A stretch of 64,000 nt of DNA from Platanthera guangdongensis (Eukaryota; Streptophyta; Magnoliopsida; Asparagales; Orchidaceae). Position numbers and translations under genes: made by a program. Below are positions 1 through 10,411 of the stretch, piece by piece; position 1 is the stretch's first letter, and every line of letters starts with the position of its first letter. The stretch is taken from the NCBI GenBank assembly GCA_039583875.1, contig CM077152.1, forward strand, positions 16,541,059 to 16,605,058, given 5' to 3'. The notes beneath the pieces were generated by a model that worked only from the letters and a program-made list of their open reading frames with translations, did no database searches and was not told the origin of the DNA.

Positions 1-38
1 GAAGGCAGCCGATTCAAGAAAGCCTTAAGTTTTGTCCC

Positions 39-1440
39 ATGGCTGGAGGTGAAGGGGAAGGGTCAGGTTCTGGAGGCTCCCCACCCGGGGAGAGGAAGCG
101 ACGAAGAGGATGCTGGATGAGTTCAGGCGAGAGGTTCTGCAGACGATCAGCTTGGCCTTCTCGGGGAGAGGCGAGTGGCCACCCCTCAGGTCCCGATAGA
201 AGAGGTTCCGCTCTTGGGCGAGAACGCCCCAGGGCAGCGCCCAGGAAAGGAGGTCCCGGCGAGGCTGGCGAGAGAGATATGGCGGCGCGGGAGCTATTCC
301 CAGGCCAGAGCCAGCGCCCGGGCAAGGAGGCATTGACAGAGCCAGGCGAGAAGGAGGCGGCGGTGCGGGAACTCTTCCCAGGGCACGGTCCCGCGGATCG
401 GGCGAGCCAGCCGAGGCCGCGAGACGTGCCTTCTCGCCAGGCAGGAGGCGAGAGCCCATTTAGCGAGCTCATCATCTCGGCCCCGGTACCGAGAGGGGTC
501 CGCGAGCCCGACATGTCCTACTACTCAGGGAAGGATGACCCGGTGCAGCACGTACAGTGGTTTGAAGACGTTGTGTCAATAAGACAGATGACATATGCCT
601 TCAAGTGTCGGCTGTTCGCCATCACGTTGAAAGAGAAGGCTCGGGACTGGTTCCACCAGTTGCCAGCAAGGTCAATCTACTGTTTTGAAGATCTGCGGAG
701 AAGTTTCCTGTTAAGGTTCTCAACCTCAAAGAAGCGGAAGAAGGAAGCAGAGTGTCTGTTTGCGGTGAGGCAGAGGCCAGATGAGACGTTGGGTCACTAT
801 GTCGACCGGTTTCAGGAGGAGATCCTTCTGGTCCAGGAGGTTCCAGGATACGCGCTGATGCTGGCCTTCACCCTGGGGCTGAGACCGTGATTTTTTAGCA
901 TGGAGTTGAAGAGGATGCCCCCCTCTCCTTTGAGGAGCTCATGGAGAGGGCGGCAAAGGAGATTGATTTCGAGAGAGCAAACCCAGCATTCGCCAGAAAG
1001 TTGGCCAAGCTAGCATAGGATGACGGGAAGGAACCAGCAGCGGGAAGACAGAAGGAGTCGAGAGAGCAGAGGGAGTTGAGGGAAGAAGGAGAAGGGAGGA
1101 GCCCCGAAGGTTTGGGCAGCAGCAGGGTTGGGGGGCCCGGGAGCCAGTCAACCGGTTGGGTTGGAGGCCCCAGGAGGGTCGCCCCAAGGCCCAGGAGAAG
1201 GCTATCGAGGGAGAGATAACCTGCGGGAGCCCCGGAGGTTCGATCGACCGGCATGGAGGCAGGAGCCGAGGGATCGTCCCCCACCACCGCAGGAGGCAAT
1301 GGAAGTAGGAAGAGGAGAGGAGCAGCCAGGGGAGCTCGAGGAGGAAGAAGAGGAAGGGGAGACGGAAGAAGGGGCGGGGAGGCGTTGCTCTTTTGTGACT
1401 TCCACCAGGAGGAGGGTCATGCAACGGCCACCTGCCCGGA
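39..1440 (+). pseudogene. Tat retrotransposon gag, frameshifted
   Basis: Gag would form the capsid of the element. An open frame of 283 residues starts at 39. It begins with a low-complexity Arg/Gly/Pro/Ser-rich stretch, and from about 510 contains a recognisable retrotransposon gag domain (YYSGKDDPVQHVQWFE, then ARDWFHQLP, then RRSFLLRF). A TGA stop at 887-889 ends it. The capsid homology continues one frame away from about 908 (EEDAPLSFEELMERAAKEI) to a TAG near 1016, so an indel lies near 890-905. A Tat-type zinc knuckle, C-x2-H-x4-GH-x4-C, follows at about 1390-1435 (CDFHQEEGHATATC). At least one frameshift and one stop separate these parts, so no complete Gag can be made. Confidence 0.8.
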
Positions 1441-1580
1441 GTTCTTAGAGTTGAGAGGGGCCAGGGGAGCAGGGAGGCAGGATCCATCGATGAGGATAGT
1501 GGAGGTGCAGCAGGGCGAAGCGGAGGACAGGTGTGAAGACCGGGTGGATGTAGGGACCCGGGGAGGAATCGGGGTGATTC

Positions 1581-2640
1581 ATGGAGGAGTGGGGATTGAG
1601 GCAACCCGTAAGGGAGCCTTCAAACCATGTACCGGAGAGGGGTGGCCTCAACCTCCCAGGTTCCTCCACCAGAAGAAAAGATTACTTTCTCATCAGCGAC
1701 ATGCCAGACTATGAAGATCCATTCTGCGACGCCCTGGTGATCCAGACGGCGGTGGAAAACTATACCGTTTCAAGGATACTGGTAGATAACGGGAGCTCGG
1801 TTAATGTCATCTTCAAGAAAGCTTTTGATGAGATGAGGGTTGAAGGGAAGAGGGTCTTGGCATCGGATGGACCTCTGTTCGGGTTCTCCGGGGAGAGGAA
1901 GGAGGTAGAAGGAGGAGTAGGATTGCACGTAAGGTTGGGGGGCGTGTCGCGGAACTGCAGGTTCGTGATCGTGGACGCCCCGAGCAGCTATAACGCCATC
2001 TTTGGGCGTCCCCTCATCAGCGCCTTTCGCTGCATCCCTCCTCGTTCCATCAGTGCCTCAAGTTCAACAATGGGGGGTGCAGGTCAGGGTCAGAGGAGAC
2101 CCGAAGGTGGCAAGGCAATGTTACGTTACAGCAGTCAACACCATTTCGTGGATGGCGGAGGCGGAAGAGTTGGAAATAGAGATGGCGGCCCTAGAGGAGG
2201 TTGTGGAGGAAGAGGAGATGGTCCTCGAGGAGGTAAGAAAGGAAGCTGGAGAGGAAGTCGGAGAGGAAGAGACAGAGAAGATGCGAGGGGATGTGCAGCG
2301 GGGGGTACAGAGGAGCGATGGCAGGAAAGCCCGGAAGGGGCAATGGAAGTAGAAGAGCAGGCGGCAGGAGAAGTCGAGGGAGAGGTCCCGGGGGGCATAG
2401 AGGCCGAGCAGCAGCAGCAGAGGGGGATAGAAGCGATGGAGATTGAGGAGGAGAAAAAAGGAGAGCTGGAGCTGGAGGAAGAGGCAAGGACCGGTTGGGA
2501 GCAGTCGCGGCTGGAGCCGGATGAAGAAGTGGTGGAGATGGAGGTCTTCACCAGAGCGGGAAAGGTGCAAAGGGTGCGGGTCAGCAGGGGGTTGAGTCTC
2601 GAGGCCCGGGAGCAGGTGCGAGCTTGCATTCAAAGCAACG
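1581..2640 (+). pseudogene. Tat pol: aspartic protease and acidic linker
   Basis: The protease cleaves the element's polyprotein. The active-site motif is at about 1780-1800 as ILVDNGSSVNVIF, the plant Tat form of DTG/DSG, and the distal hydrophobic motif reads YNAIFGRP near 1990. Downstream homology (WGVQVRVRGDPKVARQCY) lies in another frame from about 2060, so there is a frameshift near 2050. The next 500 bases encode a very Glu/Gly/Arg-rich linker. It is open in several frames because of its purine-rich composition and has no recognisable fold. The reading frame used by the downstream reverse transcriptase is back by about 2350. Confidence 0.75.
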
Positions 2641-3830
2641 TTGACATCTTCGCTTGGATCGCGGCGGACATGCCAGGCATCGACGCCGATGTAGCTTGCC
2701 ACCGCCTGAACCTGGATCCCCGCGCCCGCCCCATCCATCAGAAGATGAGAGTCATCGCTACAAAGCTGGAAGAGCCCATTCGCGAGGAGGTCAAGAAGCT
2801 CCTGGATGCGGGCTTCATCTCAGAGATCCAGTATCCAGGCTGGATCTCCAATGTGGTAATGGTGAAGAAAGGATGTGGTAAATGGAGGATGTGTGTTGAC
2901 TTTTCTTTGTTGAATAAATCATGCCCCAAGGATTGCTATCCCCTGCCTCGGATCGACGCGCTGGTTGATTCAGCCGTCGGTTTTTCTGTCATGAGTTTTT
3001 TAGATGCTTTTTCAGGTTATCACCAGATCCGGATGCACCCTCCTGACACCAAGGATGTTTCCTTCATCACGAGGGATGGATGCTTCAGTTACAAGATGAT
3101 GCCCTTTGGGTTAAGAACGCAGGGGCTACCTATCAGCGCATGATGGATCGGGTCTTCCCGGATCAGAGGGGGAGGAACTTGGAGATCTACGTCGACGACC
3201 TAATGATCAAAAGCAAGAGCATAGTTTCACACCTGCAAGACCTCGAGGAAACATTCTCCACCCTGAGAAGGTTTAAAATGAGGCTGAATCCCTTGAAGTG
3301 TGTCTTCGGGGCAAGCCGCGGGAAGTTCCTCGGGCATCTCCTGACTCCGGAAGGAGTGGAGCCCAACCCGGACAAAGTCAAGGCCATCCTGGATTTGGAG
3401 TCACCTCGCGACGTCAAGGAGGTCCAGCGCTTGACAGGCAAGCAGGCTGGGCTAAGCAGGTTCCTCTCCCGGGCAGGAGACAAGTGTTCTTCATTCTTCA
3501 AGTGCTGCGGGGAATCAAAGGTTCGAATGGACGGCCGAGTGCGAAGAGGCCTTCCAAGGGCTGAAAATACAACTCTCTCAGGCTCCCCTCCTTCAGAGCC
3601 CAAGGATGGGGAGGACCTGACCTTATACCTCGGAGTAGGTCGGAGGCGGTAAGCTCCGTCCTAGTAAGGGAAGAAGGGAAGAAGCAGCTTCCCATCTACT
3701 ACGTCAGCCGGATATTGAGAAATGCAGAGCTTCGCTACCCCATCCTAGAAAAGCTCGCTTATGCCTTGGTCATCTCGGCCAGAAAGCTCCGGCCGTACTT
3801 TCAAGCGCATCGATTAGGGTGGTGACCGAC
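2640..3830 (+). pseudogene. Tat pol: reverse transcriptase and first RNase H
   Basis: The RT copies element RNA into DNA. Motifs in order are: fingers GFISEIQYPGWISNVVMVKK (about 2810), the palm motif FLDAFSGYHQI (about 3000), KMMPFGL (about 3100), and the catalytic YVDDLMIKSKS (about 3190). A one-base loss falls right after the MPFGL motif, near 3112-3116, and moves the catalytic box into another frame. The connection domain and start of RNase H (FLGHLLTPEGVEPNPDKVKAI at 3330, YYVSRILRNAELRYP near 3700) are spread over further frames. The two catalytic Asp of the YVDD box are intact, but the protein is not continuous. Confidence 0.85.
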
Positions 3831-4600
3831 CACCCTCTTCGCAAGATCTTCGAAGGAGTGGAGCACTCGGGGAGGCTGGCTAAGTGGTCCATTGAGCTAA
3901 GCGAGTTCGACATCTCCTTTGTACCAAGGCTCTCCATCAAGGCACAGGCAGTGGCGGACTTTCTAACAGACTACGTTGTTGAGGTTGAGGGGAAAGAGCA
4001 ACAACCGCGAGAAGCATGGAAGTTGATGGTTGATGGGGCCTCAGGAAGGCACTCCCTAGGGGCGGGGGTGGTGTTGACAAGTCCCCAGGGGGTAACCAAG
4101 AGCAGGCATTTATTTTACATTTCCCAGTGACCAACAATCAAGCGGAATGAGGCCGTGATCGCCGCCTCCGTCTGGCAAAGGAGCTAGAGATTCAGGATGT
4201 GGAAGTCTTCACTGATTCAAAGGTAGTAGCATCGCAGATCCGGGGAGAATTTGAAGCTCGGAGCCTACCCTCATCAAGTACCTCTCCAATGTAAGGGCGA
4301 TCATCGGAGGTTTCCGGTCATTCTCGATTCAACATGTTCCAAGGGAAGAAAGTGTAGCCGCCGATCGACTAGCCAAGTTCGGACCTCGCGGGGGGGGGGG
4401 GGGGGGAACCTTGACGAAGTTATTCCGACCGGCTGTAGATGAAGGAGAATTGATGCTGGTGGATCGGCAACCCTCGTGGGTGGATCATTTGTGACTTTCC
4501 TGTCCACCGTGGAACTGCCTGAGGGGACCAGGTCGGGAGAAGCTTCAAGCGTAAAGCGGCTCACTACTTGATGATGGAGGGAGGTCTGCATCGTAAATAT
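3819..4600 (+). pseudogene. Tat second (archaeal-type) RNase H
   Basis: The open stretch 3819-4130 ends the first RNase H region (VTDHPLRKIF; FDISFVPRLSIKAQAVADFL) and begins the additional RNase H with the first catalytic Asp in WKLMVDGASG, then GAGVVLTSPQG. The second conserved Asp appears around 4210 (VFTDSKVVASQI) in another frame. A run of 17 G at 4390-4406 interrupts the C-terminal part. A duplicated RNase H of this kind is typical of Tat elements. It cannot be translated continuously here. Confidence 0.7.
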
Positions 4601-5700
4601 GTTGTCAGGGCTCCTAGCCAGATGTGCGACCGAAGAAGAAATCCCGAAGATTTTAAGGGAGGTGCATTCGGGCGAGTGTGGCAGTCACTCTGGAGGAAGG
4701 ACACTGGAGGCTAGGGTGGTCAGACAGGGGTACTTTTGGCCTACCCTAAGGAAGGATGCCATGGAGTTTGCAAGGAGGTGTCAAAATGTCAGCTCTACGC
4801 CCCCCTTCAACTCTTGGCAGCTCAAAGACTCCGGAGTATCACGGCACATGGTCATTTGCTATCTGGGGAATGGACTTAGTTGGGCCCTTTCCTCCGGCTA
4901 GTGGGCAGGAGGTTCCTTTTGGTCATGATTGATTATTTCTCGAAGTGGCTAGAGGTTAAAGCCTTAGCCAAGGTCACCTCGCAGGTTATAAGGAATTTCA
5001 TCTGGGGGGAGATCATTTGTAGACATGGTTGCCCCAAGCAATAGTGACCGATAACGGCCCCCAGTTTGCCAGCGAGGATTTCATCAGCTTCTGCGCTCAA
5101 CTGGGAATAGATCTCCGGTTTGCCTCCGTCCATCACCCTCGGAGTAACGGCCAAGTGGAAGCAGCAAACAAAATTCATTGTGAACCTACTGAAGAAAAGG
5201 GTGGAGAACTTAAAAGGGAATTGGGTGGAGCAGCTCCCGTCGGTCTTAGGGCACTACGAACGACCCCGAACACGGCCACCGGTGAGACCCCCTTCAAGCT
5301 CTCCCATGGGTGTGAGCCGTCCTCCTAGTGGAGTTCGAGTCCGGTCACCGCGAGTCATAACCGCGGGCGAAGGTGACGAGACTTGGAGGAGGAAAATGAA
5401 GAGGCAGCGCCTCTCGTTAGATATGGTGGAGGAACTGCGAGACGTGGCGGCTATCAGGCAAGAAGAAATCAAGCGACGGATGGCCAAGCATTTTGATAAG
5501 CATGTCAGGGTCAAGCAGTTCGCAGAAGGGGATCTGGTGCTGAGAAAGGTCGACGCGGTGTGAAGATCGGCTCCCGTGGGTAAGCTCCCCCGAACTGGGA
5601 AGGTCCATACATTGTAAAGGAAGTCCTCGGAACAGGGGGATACTACCTCCAGGACGTGGAGGGAAGAGCCCTAAGCCACACTGGAGTGGTGATGATCTAA
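4599..5700 (+). pseudogene. Tat integrase
   Basis: Integrase inserts the DNA copy. The N-terminal zinc-binding HHCC region is at about 4650-4790 (HSGECGSHSGGRT, then RRCQNVSS, where the second Cys of the C-x2-C pair is replaced). The catalytic core follows at 4850-5160: WGMDLVGPFP near 4865, the second Asp in IVTDNGPQFAS at 5040, and the Glu region SNGQVEAANK near 5150. The C-terminal region is at 5500-5690 (FAEGDLVLRKV, then GGYYLQDVEGRAL in another frame). There are at least three frame changes. No chromodomain is visible after the core, as expected for Tat. Confidence 0.8.
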
Positions 5701-5828
5701 AGCGCTTCTACCCCTGAAGGGGAAGGATGTAACCATGTATCTCAAAAATAAACTTGTTATATTATACCGATTGTTTCTCCTTTAACTAGTGTCGAATTTT
5801 CATGGCATAACATTTTGAATGTTTTGTG
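5701..5828. other. Spacer after pol
   Basis: This is non-coding, AT-richer sequence between the end of integrase and the first tandem-repeat block. It contains a polyadenylation-like AATAAA at about 5746. A purine tract near 5717-5730 could be mistaken for a polypurine tract, but the LTR features lie much further right. Confidence 0.5.
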
Positions 5829-7110
5829 ATACCCCGAGCTCGGCTCGACCCCAGGTAGACCCGCTGCGCAGGCTCTCATCTAGCTGGCAGGTCCGAAGGC
5901 TCGCCTGTGGGGGATAGGTTTAGTTGGTTTGGGATCTTCATCGCACCCGAGCTCGGCTCGGCCCCAGGTAGACCCGCTGCGCAGGCTCTCATCTAGCTAG
6001 CAGGTCTGAAGGCTCGCCTGTGGGGGATAGGTTTAGTTGGTTTGGGATCTTCATCGCACCCCGAGCTCGGCTCGGCCCCAGGTAGACCCGCTGCGCAGGC
6101 TCTCATCTAGCTGGCAGGTCCGAAGGCTCGCCTGTGGGGGATAGGTTTGGTTGGTTTGGGATCTTCATCGGCACCCCGAGCTCGGCTCGGCCCCCAGGTA
6201 GACCCGCTGCGCAGGCTCTCATCTAGCTGGCAGGTCCGAAGGCTCGCCTGTGGGGGATAGGTTTGGTTGGTTTGGGATCTTCATCGGCACCCCCGAGCTC
6301 GGCTCGGCCCCAGGTAGACCCGCTGCGCAGGCTCTCATCTAGCTGGCAGGTCTGAAGGCTCGCCTGTGGGGGATAGGTTTTGGTTTGAGATCTTCATCGG
6401 CACCCCGAGCTCGGCTCGGCCCCAGGTAGACCCGCTGCGCAGGCTCTCATCTAGATGGCACCCCCCCCCCCCCTCCCCCCCCCCCCCCCCCTCTCTGGTC
6501 CGAAGGCTCGCCTGTGGGGGATAGGTTTAGTTGGTTTGGGATCTTCATCGGCACCCCGAGCTCGGCTCGGCCCCAGGTAGACCCGCTGCGCAGGCTCTCA
6601 TCTAGCTGGCAGGTCCGAAGGCTCGCCTGTGGGGGATAGGTTTAGTTGGTTTGGGATCTTCATTCATCGGCACCCCGAGCTCGGCTCGGCCCCAGGTAGA
6701 CCCGCTGCGCAGGCTCTCATCTAGCTGGCAGGTCCGAAGGCTCGCCTGTGGGGGATAGGTTTTGGTTGGTTTTGGGATCTTCATCGGCACCCCGAGCTCG
6801 GCTCGGCCCCAGGTAGACCCGCTGCGCAGGCTCTCATCTAGCTGGCAGGTCTGAAGGCTCGCCTGTGGGGGATAGGTTTGGTTGGTTTGGGATCTTCATC
6901 GACACCCCGAGCTCGGCTCGGCCCCAGGTAGACCCGCTGCGCAGGCTCTCATCTAGCTGGCAGGTCCGAAGGCTCGCCTGTGGGGGATAGGTTTTGGTTT
7001 GAGATCTTCATCGGCACCCCGAGCTCGGCTCGGCCCCAGGTAGACCCGCTGCGCAGGCTCTCATCTAGCTGGCAGGTCCGAAGGCTCGCCTGTGGGGGAT
7101 AGGTTTGGTC
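5829..7110 (+). repeat. About 11 tandem copies of a 113-117 bp unit
   Basis: Each unit starts near CCCGAGCTCGGCTCGGCCCC and contains AGGTAGACCCGCTGCGCAGG and GGCTCGCCTGTGGGGGATAGG. Copies begin near 5832, 5946, 6060, 6175, 6292, 6404, 6553, 6671, 6787, 6905 and 7018. They differ by only a few bases. One copy (6404-6550) is interrupted by a C/T-rich run at 6458-6494. Short open frames on the minus strand here are artefacts of the repeat. Satellite-like arrays between pol and the 3' LTR are known in Tat elements. Confidence 0.95.
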
Positions 7111-7169
7111 TGGTCGGCTTGATTTGTACAAGGCAGGAAGCACGTTGGGAATACCAAATGAAAAGTGAG

Positions 7170-7384
7170 AAAGAAGGGATAGATCTCGGCAGGGATAGAT
7201 CTCGGCAGGGATAGATCTCGGCAGGGATAGATCTCGGCAGGGATAGATCTCGGCAGGGATAGATCTCGGCAGGGATAGATCTAGGCAGGGATAGATCTCG
7301 TCAGGGATAGATCTCGACAGGGATAGATCTCGGCAGGGATAGATCTAGGCAGGGATAGATCTCGTCAGGGATAGATCTCAGCAG
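7170..7384 (+). repeat. About 13 tandem copies of a 16-bp unit
   Basis: The unit is GGGATAGATCTCGGCA, containing a BglII-type AGATCT palindrome, repeated without spacers. Variants (TCTAGGCA, TCTCGTCA, TCTCGACA) recur in order, suggesting that a two- to five-unit block was itself duplicated. Confidence 0.95.
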
Positions 7385-7793
7385 AAGATTCCCCATTAAA
7401 GGGAACTCGAGGTGGGGAGGCTTTCGCCAAAAAGGCTCCTCTCAGTGTTCTCGAACAAACAGGCGAGATCGTTATGCGACGGGCCAGAGGGGACTCGCGC
7501 AGTCTAGAGGGGACGGTCCCGTCCTAAGGATTCGAGGGTCACGCTTCCGGCTGGCCGGTTGCCACGGGTTCTCGCTGATTCGTCGCTAAGGATTTCCTAA
7601 GAGAGCCAAGGGCCTTGGCGGAAGCATACGCCGAAGGCGTTCAATCACAACAATTACATCAAACACATTCGCAAATAACAAGATGAAATGTTCACAAGAA
7701 AAACATTTGCATTAACAATACTATATACGAGAACAAAATGATAGCGTCTCGCGCTTTACACAGAGGTGAAGATCAGAAGCGAGAAGGGGACCC
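7385..7793. other. Non-coding segment downstream of antisense gene B
   Basis: No reading frame is convincing here. On the minus strand this is the 3' flank of the antisense gene ending at 7794, so it probably holds its 3' UTR and polyadenylation region. Part of it (7385-7640) is GC-rich and unique. Confidence 0.4.
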
Positions 7794-9853
7794 TCAAGGG
7801 GACAGACTGTACCCCTCGGAAGTCTCGCTGGAGCTCCCGCTGGAGCTTCCGCCGGAGCTCCCCTCGGAGGTCTCGCCACCCGCTGCAGGGGACTTTGAGA
7901 CATCCGAGGGAGGGGTATCGGGGGCGCCCATGGGCTTTGGAATAGGCTCGAAGAGCCATGGAACAAGTTGTTGAGCGGTGATGTCTTTGCCCCTCCCGTC
8001 CCAGCAGTTGATGTCGCGCAGCGTCTCCAGCGTCAACTTTACGGTGGCTTGCGCGTTCCCCTGGAGCAGCTTGTCGATGTCATAAGCCGAGTAATACTGG
8101 CTCTTCAATCTCTCGTCCAGCGGAGGGGCTGCACTCGCCTCGAGGCGCGCGATCTGCTCCCGCAGGAGAACATTGTCATATCGGGCCTGAGACAGCTCCT
8201 CGCGAAGTGCGGCTTGAGCGGAATCCTGAACAGCGGAAGGTTAGCAAAAGAGAAGGGTTAGGAAGGCGAGAACAAGTGATTGGGGAAGGTCTCGCTTACC
8301 CCTTCCGCTTGGCGCGAGGATGACAGTTGTTGGGTCTCGGCCAGCTCCTTGGCCAGAGAGGCTGCCTGGGCCACCGCATCGTCCCTCGTCTTGAACATGT
8401 CTTGGAAGTTGCGGTCTATCGTAATACTCCGCCGGGCGCACATGTGCGCAAGCTCCAGCCCACGCATTAAAGCGCGAGTGGAGTCGTATGCCAACAGCCG
8501 GGTCGACATCCTGTCGTAGACGCTAGCGTCCTCCCGGCTGTAGAGGCCATAGCCTAAGGCGAAAGCTTCGCCGGTGACCTCGTCTCGCTCCGCCCAGCTC
8601 GGCAAAAGGGACGAGATCGTGACCTTGTTGGCGTCAGGGTCCCATTGCAGCAGTGGCTTGTTCTCCGCGTCCAGACACCTCACGCCGAGACCGAAGTTAC
8701 GATGACCCCGCGGCACCTCGTCAGACAGGGGTTGGCTGGAGGTCCCGGCGGCGGCACCCTCGCTCTCGGCGGCGCCAGGGGTCCGAGGGTTCTCGGCAGG
8801 AGTCCCGGGGCCGCCCATGGTGGCCGCAATCCTGCTTACTGCCTCCAGGACCTCCTCGAAGGAGCGGCCGGCGGGGAGAGGTTGGACGGGCGATACAACA
8901 ACAGCCTTGCCCTTCTCGGTATCCGTGGTCTTGGGCCTCTTGATTGGCTGAGGTGCGGAAGTACCCGGCTTTCGCTTCACAACACCGCTGGAGGGGGGGA
9001 GGCCCGGCTCTTTTCGGCAGGCCTGTGCGGCGGCTTTCGCAAGAGCCAGCGGGTCCTTAGGAGGTTGGCTCTCTCTGGCGCGAGCCTCGTCGAAAGGCTG
9101 GCGGAGAGGGATCTCGCGCTCTCCTGCGAAAACAATAGCGATAAATTCCAACCTTGGAAAAAGCAAGAAGAAGGCAAATACAGGCGAGATCTTACCTTCT
9201 CCCGGAAGTACAGGATGAAGAGAATCGACGTCTCGCCGGAGGTAGAGGACGTCGAAATCCTTGGTTCCGAAGAACTCAAGGAGGGCGCTCTCGCGGGAGC
9301 CCAAAGACGGAGGCTTGTAGGCGGCATCCTCGTATTGGATGGGGGCGAGGGGTACGTTCCCGAAGTCGCCGGAAACGTAGATGAACCTCTCGCCCCAGTG
9401 ATGGTGCTTGTTGGCGAGACCGATCGTTTTCAGCAGTTGCCCAGAGAAGAACACCACGCCTCCCTTCGCGCGGAAAGTAAATAACTTGCGGAAAATCGGC
9501 AAGCTAAACTCAATCCTCTCCGACCGCATATAGCATATGAAGGCCATGAGGATCGCCACGGAGTTACGGTTCAACTGCGCGGGAACCACCCCGTAGTACC
9601 AGAGAGCCTGCCGCATCTCAGGCCACAGCGGAAGGCGGAAGCCCACCTCGAAGTGTTCGATAGGGATGACGAGCTCCCCCTCTCCGGCAGTGTTGACTTT
9701 GTCATGACTGCCCGGGGGCCGCGCGACGAAGCCGGCGGGAACGTGCTGGGTCTTGATCAGATTGAACTCGTCTAGAGTGAGAGTGCAGGAAGGGAAGAGA
9801 TGCTTTTGGAAGGCTTCCGCGTAGTTGGATCGTCCTTCACCACCGCCCGGCAT
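7794..9853 (-). CDS. Antisense gene B: Transposase_28-like ('putative gypsy type transposon') protein
   Basis: Three exons can be placed: 9853-9196, 9123-8300 and 8225-7794. Donors read GGTAAG and acceptors CAG, and phase is 0 throughout, giving about 637 residues. The N-terminal part (about residues 10-200; LTLDEFNLIKTQHVPAGF, ALWYYGVVPAQLNRNSVAI) resembles the plant family Pfam calls putative gypsy type transposon (PF04195). The middle is Pro/Ala-rich with basic stretches. The C-terminal third is Ala/Glu/Arg/Leu-rich coiled coil that continues smoothly across intron 2, which supports the splice sites. Intron 1 is 72 nt with no stop, so retention would stay in frame. A TATA box lies about 170 bases upstream. 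The biochemical role of this family in Tat elements is not known. The frame is intact, unlike gag-pol. Confidence 0.75.
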
Positions 9854-10020
9854 CGCAATAAGGTTTGAGGGCGAGATCTACGAGGAGAAGGCGAGAGCGA
9901 GAACGGAGCGAGAACGGAAGTGGAAGGGTGAGACGGGCGAGAGCTTTGCGAAGACCGCGAGAACAACAACAAAGGGGAGAGAGACTGGAATCAGAGAAAT
10001 GAATGTGGTAGGTGAGCCTC

Positions 10021-10030
10021 CTATTTATAG
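10021..10030 (-). promoter_or_regulatory. TATA box of antisense gene B
   Basis: On the minus strand this reads CTATAAATAG, a full match to the plant TATA consensus. It lies about 168 bases before the ATG at 9853, leaving room for a 5' leader of about 135 bases. It is the only TATA-like site in the 400 bases upstream that I could find. Confidence 0.65.
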
Positions 10031-10411
10031 AAAATCGTGGTAATGATGGCTGTTTTCAGAAAGGCGGCGGGGGTACAGCCGGCGCGTCCTAGGTCAGCGG
10101 CGCTTCGTTTTTCCCGCCCGAATCTGACAGCGACTGATTAACTAAGCAGCTGGCGCAAACGTTGCGAAGTGTCATACGGCCGGTAAGGCAGGCGGAAGCA
10201 AAGTGGCTCTCGTCACCCCAAAGACCTGGGAAGATAACTCATACGCATACAAAGATATTAAAGACAGAGCTATTGCTCTCGCTGAGCGGGAACGCGATAA
10301 AATAATAAGCGAATAAAGTGCGGGAACATTAGTTACAACTCCAAGCGAAAAAATAAGGGTACATTAGAGAAGGGAAGGCCAGGGGAAGAGGAGGGGAGGT
10401 CTCGCGCTTCA
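10031..10411. other. Promoter region between antisense genes B and A
   Basis: About 380 bases separate the TATA box of gene B from the stop codon of gene A, both on the minus strand. This should hold the gene B promoter and the gene A 3' UTR. No other coding potential was seen. Confidence 0.4.

Noticed and set aside
5701..5760. Purine tract after integrase as polypurine tract with the LTR starting near 5731
   Set aside because: It would make a 6.9-kb LTR containing both antisense genes; a 381-bp LTR with a TATA box exists at 12265-12645, directly adjacent to the insertion point.
6602..7143. Short minus-strand frames repeating a LRTCQLDESLRSGSTW motif
   Set aside because: They are translations of the 115-bp tandem repeat.
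7170..7384. Possible CRISPR-like array of 16-bp repeats
   Set aside because: There are no spacers between units; this is a simple tandem repeat within a plant retrotransposon.
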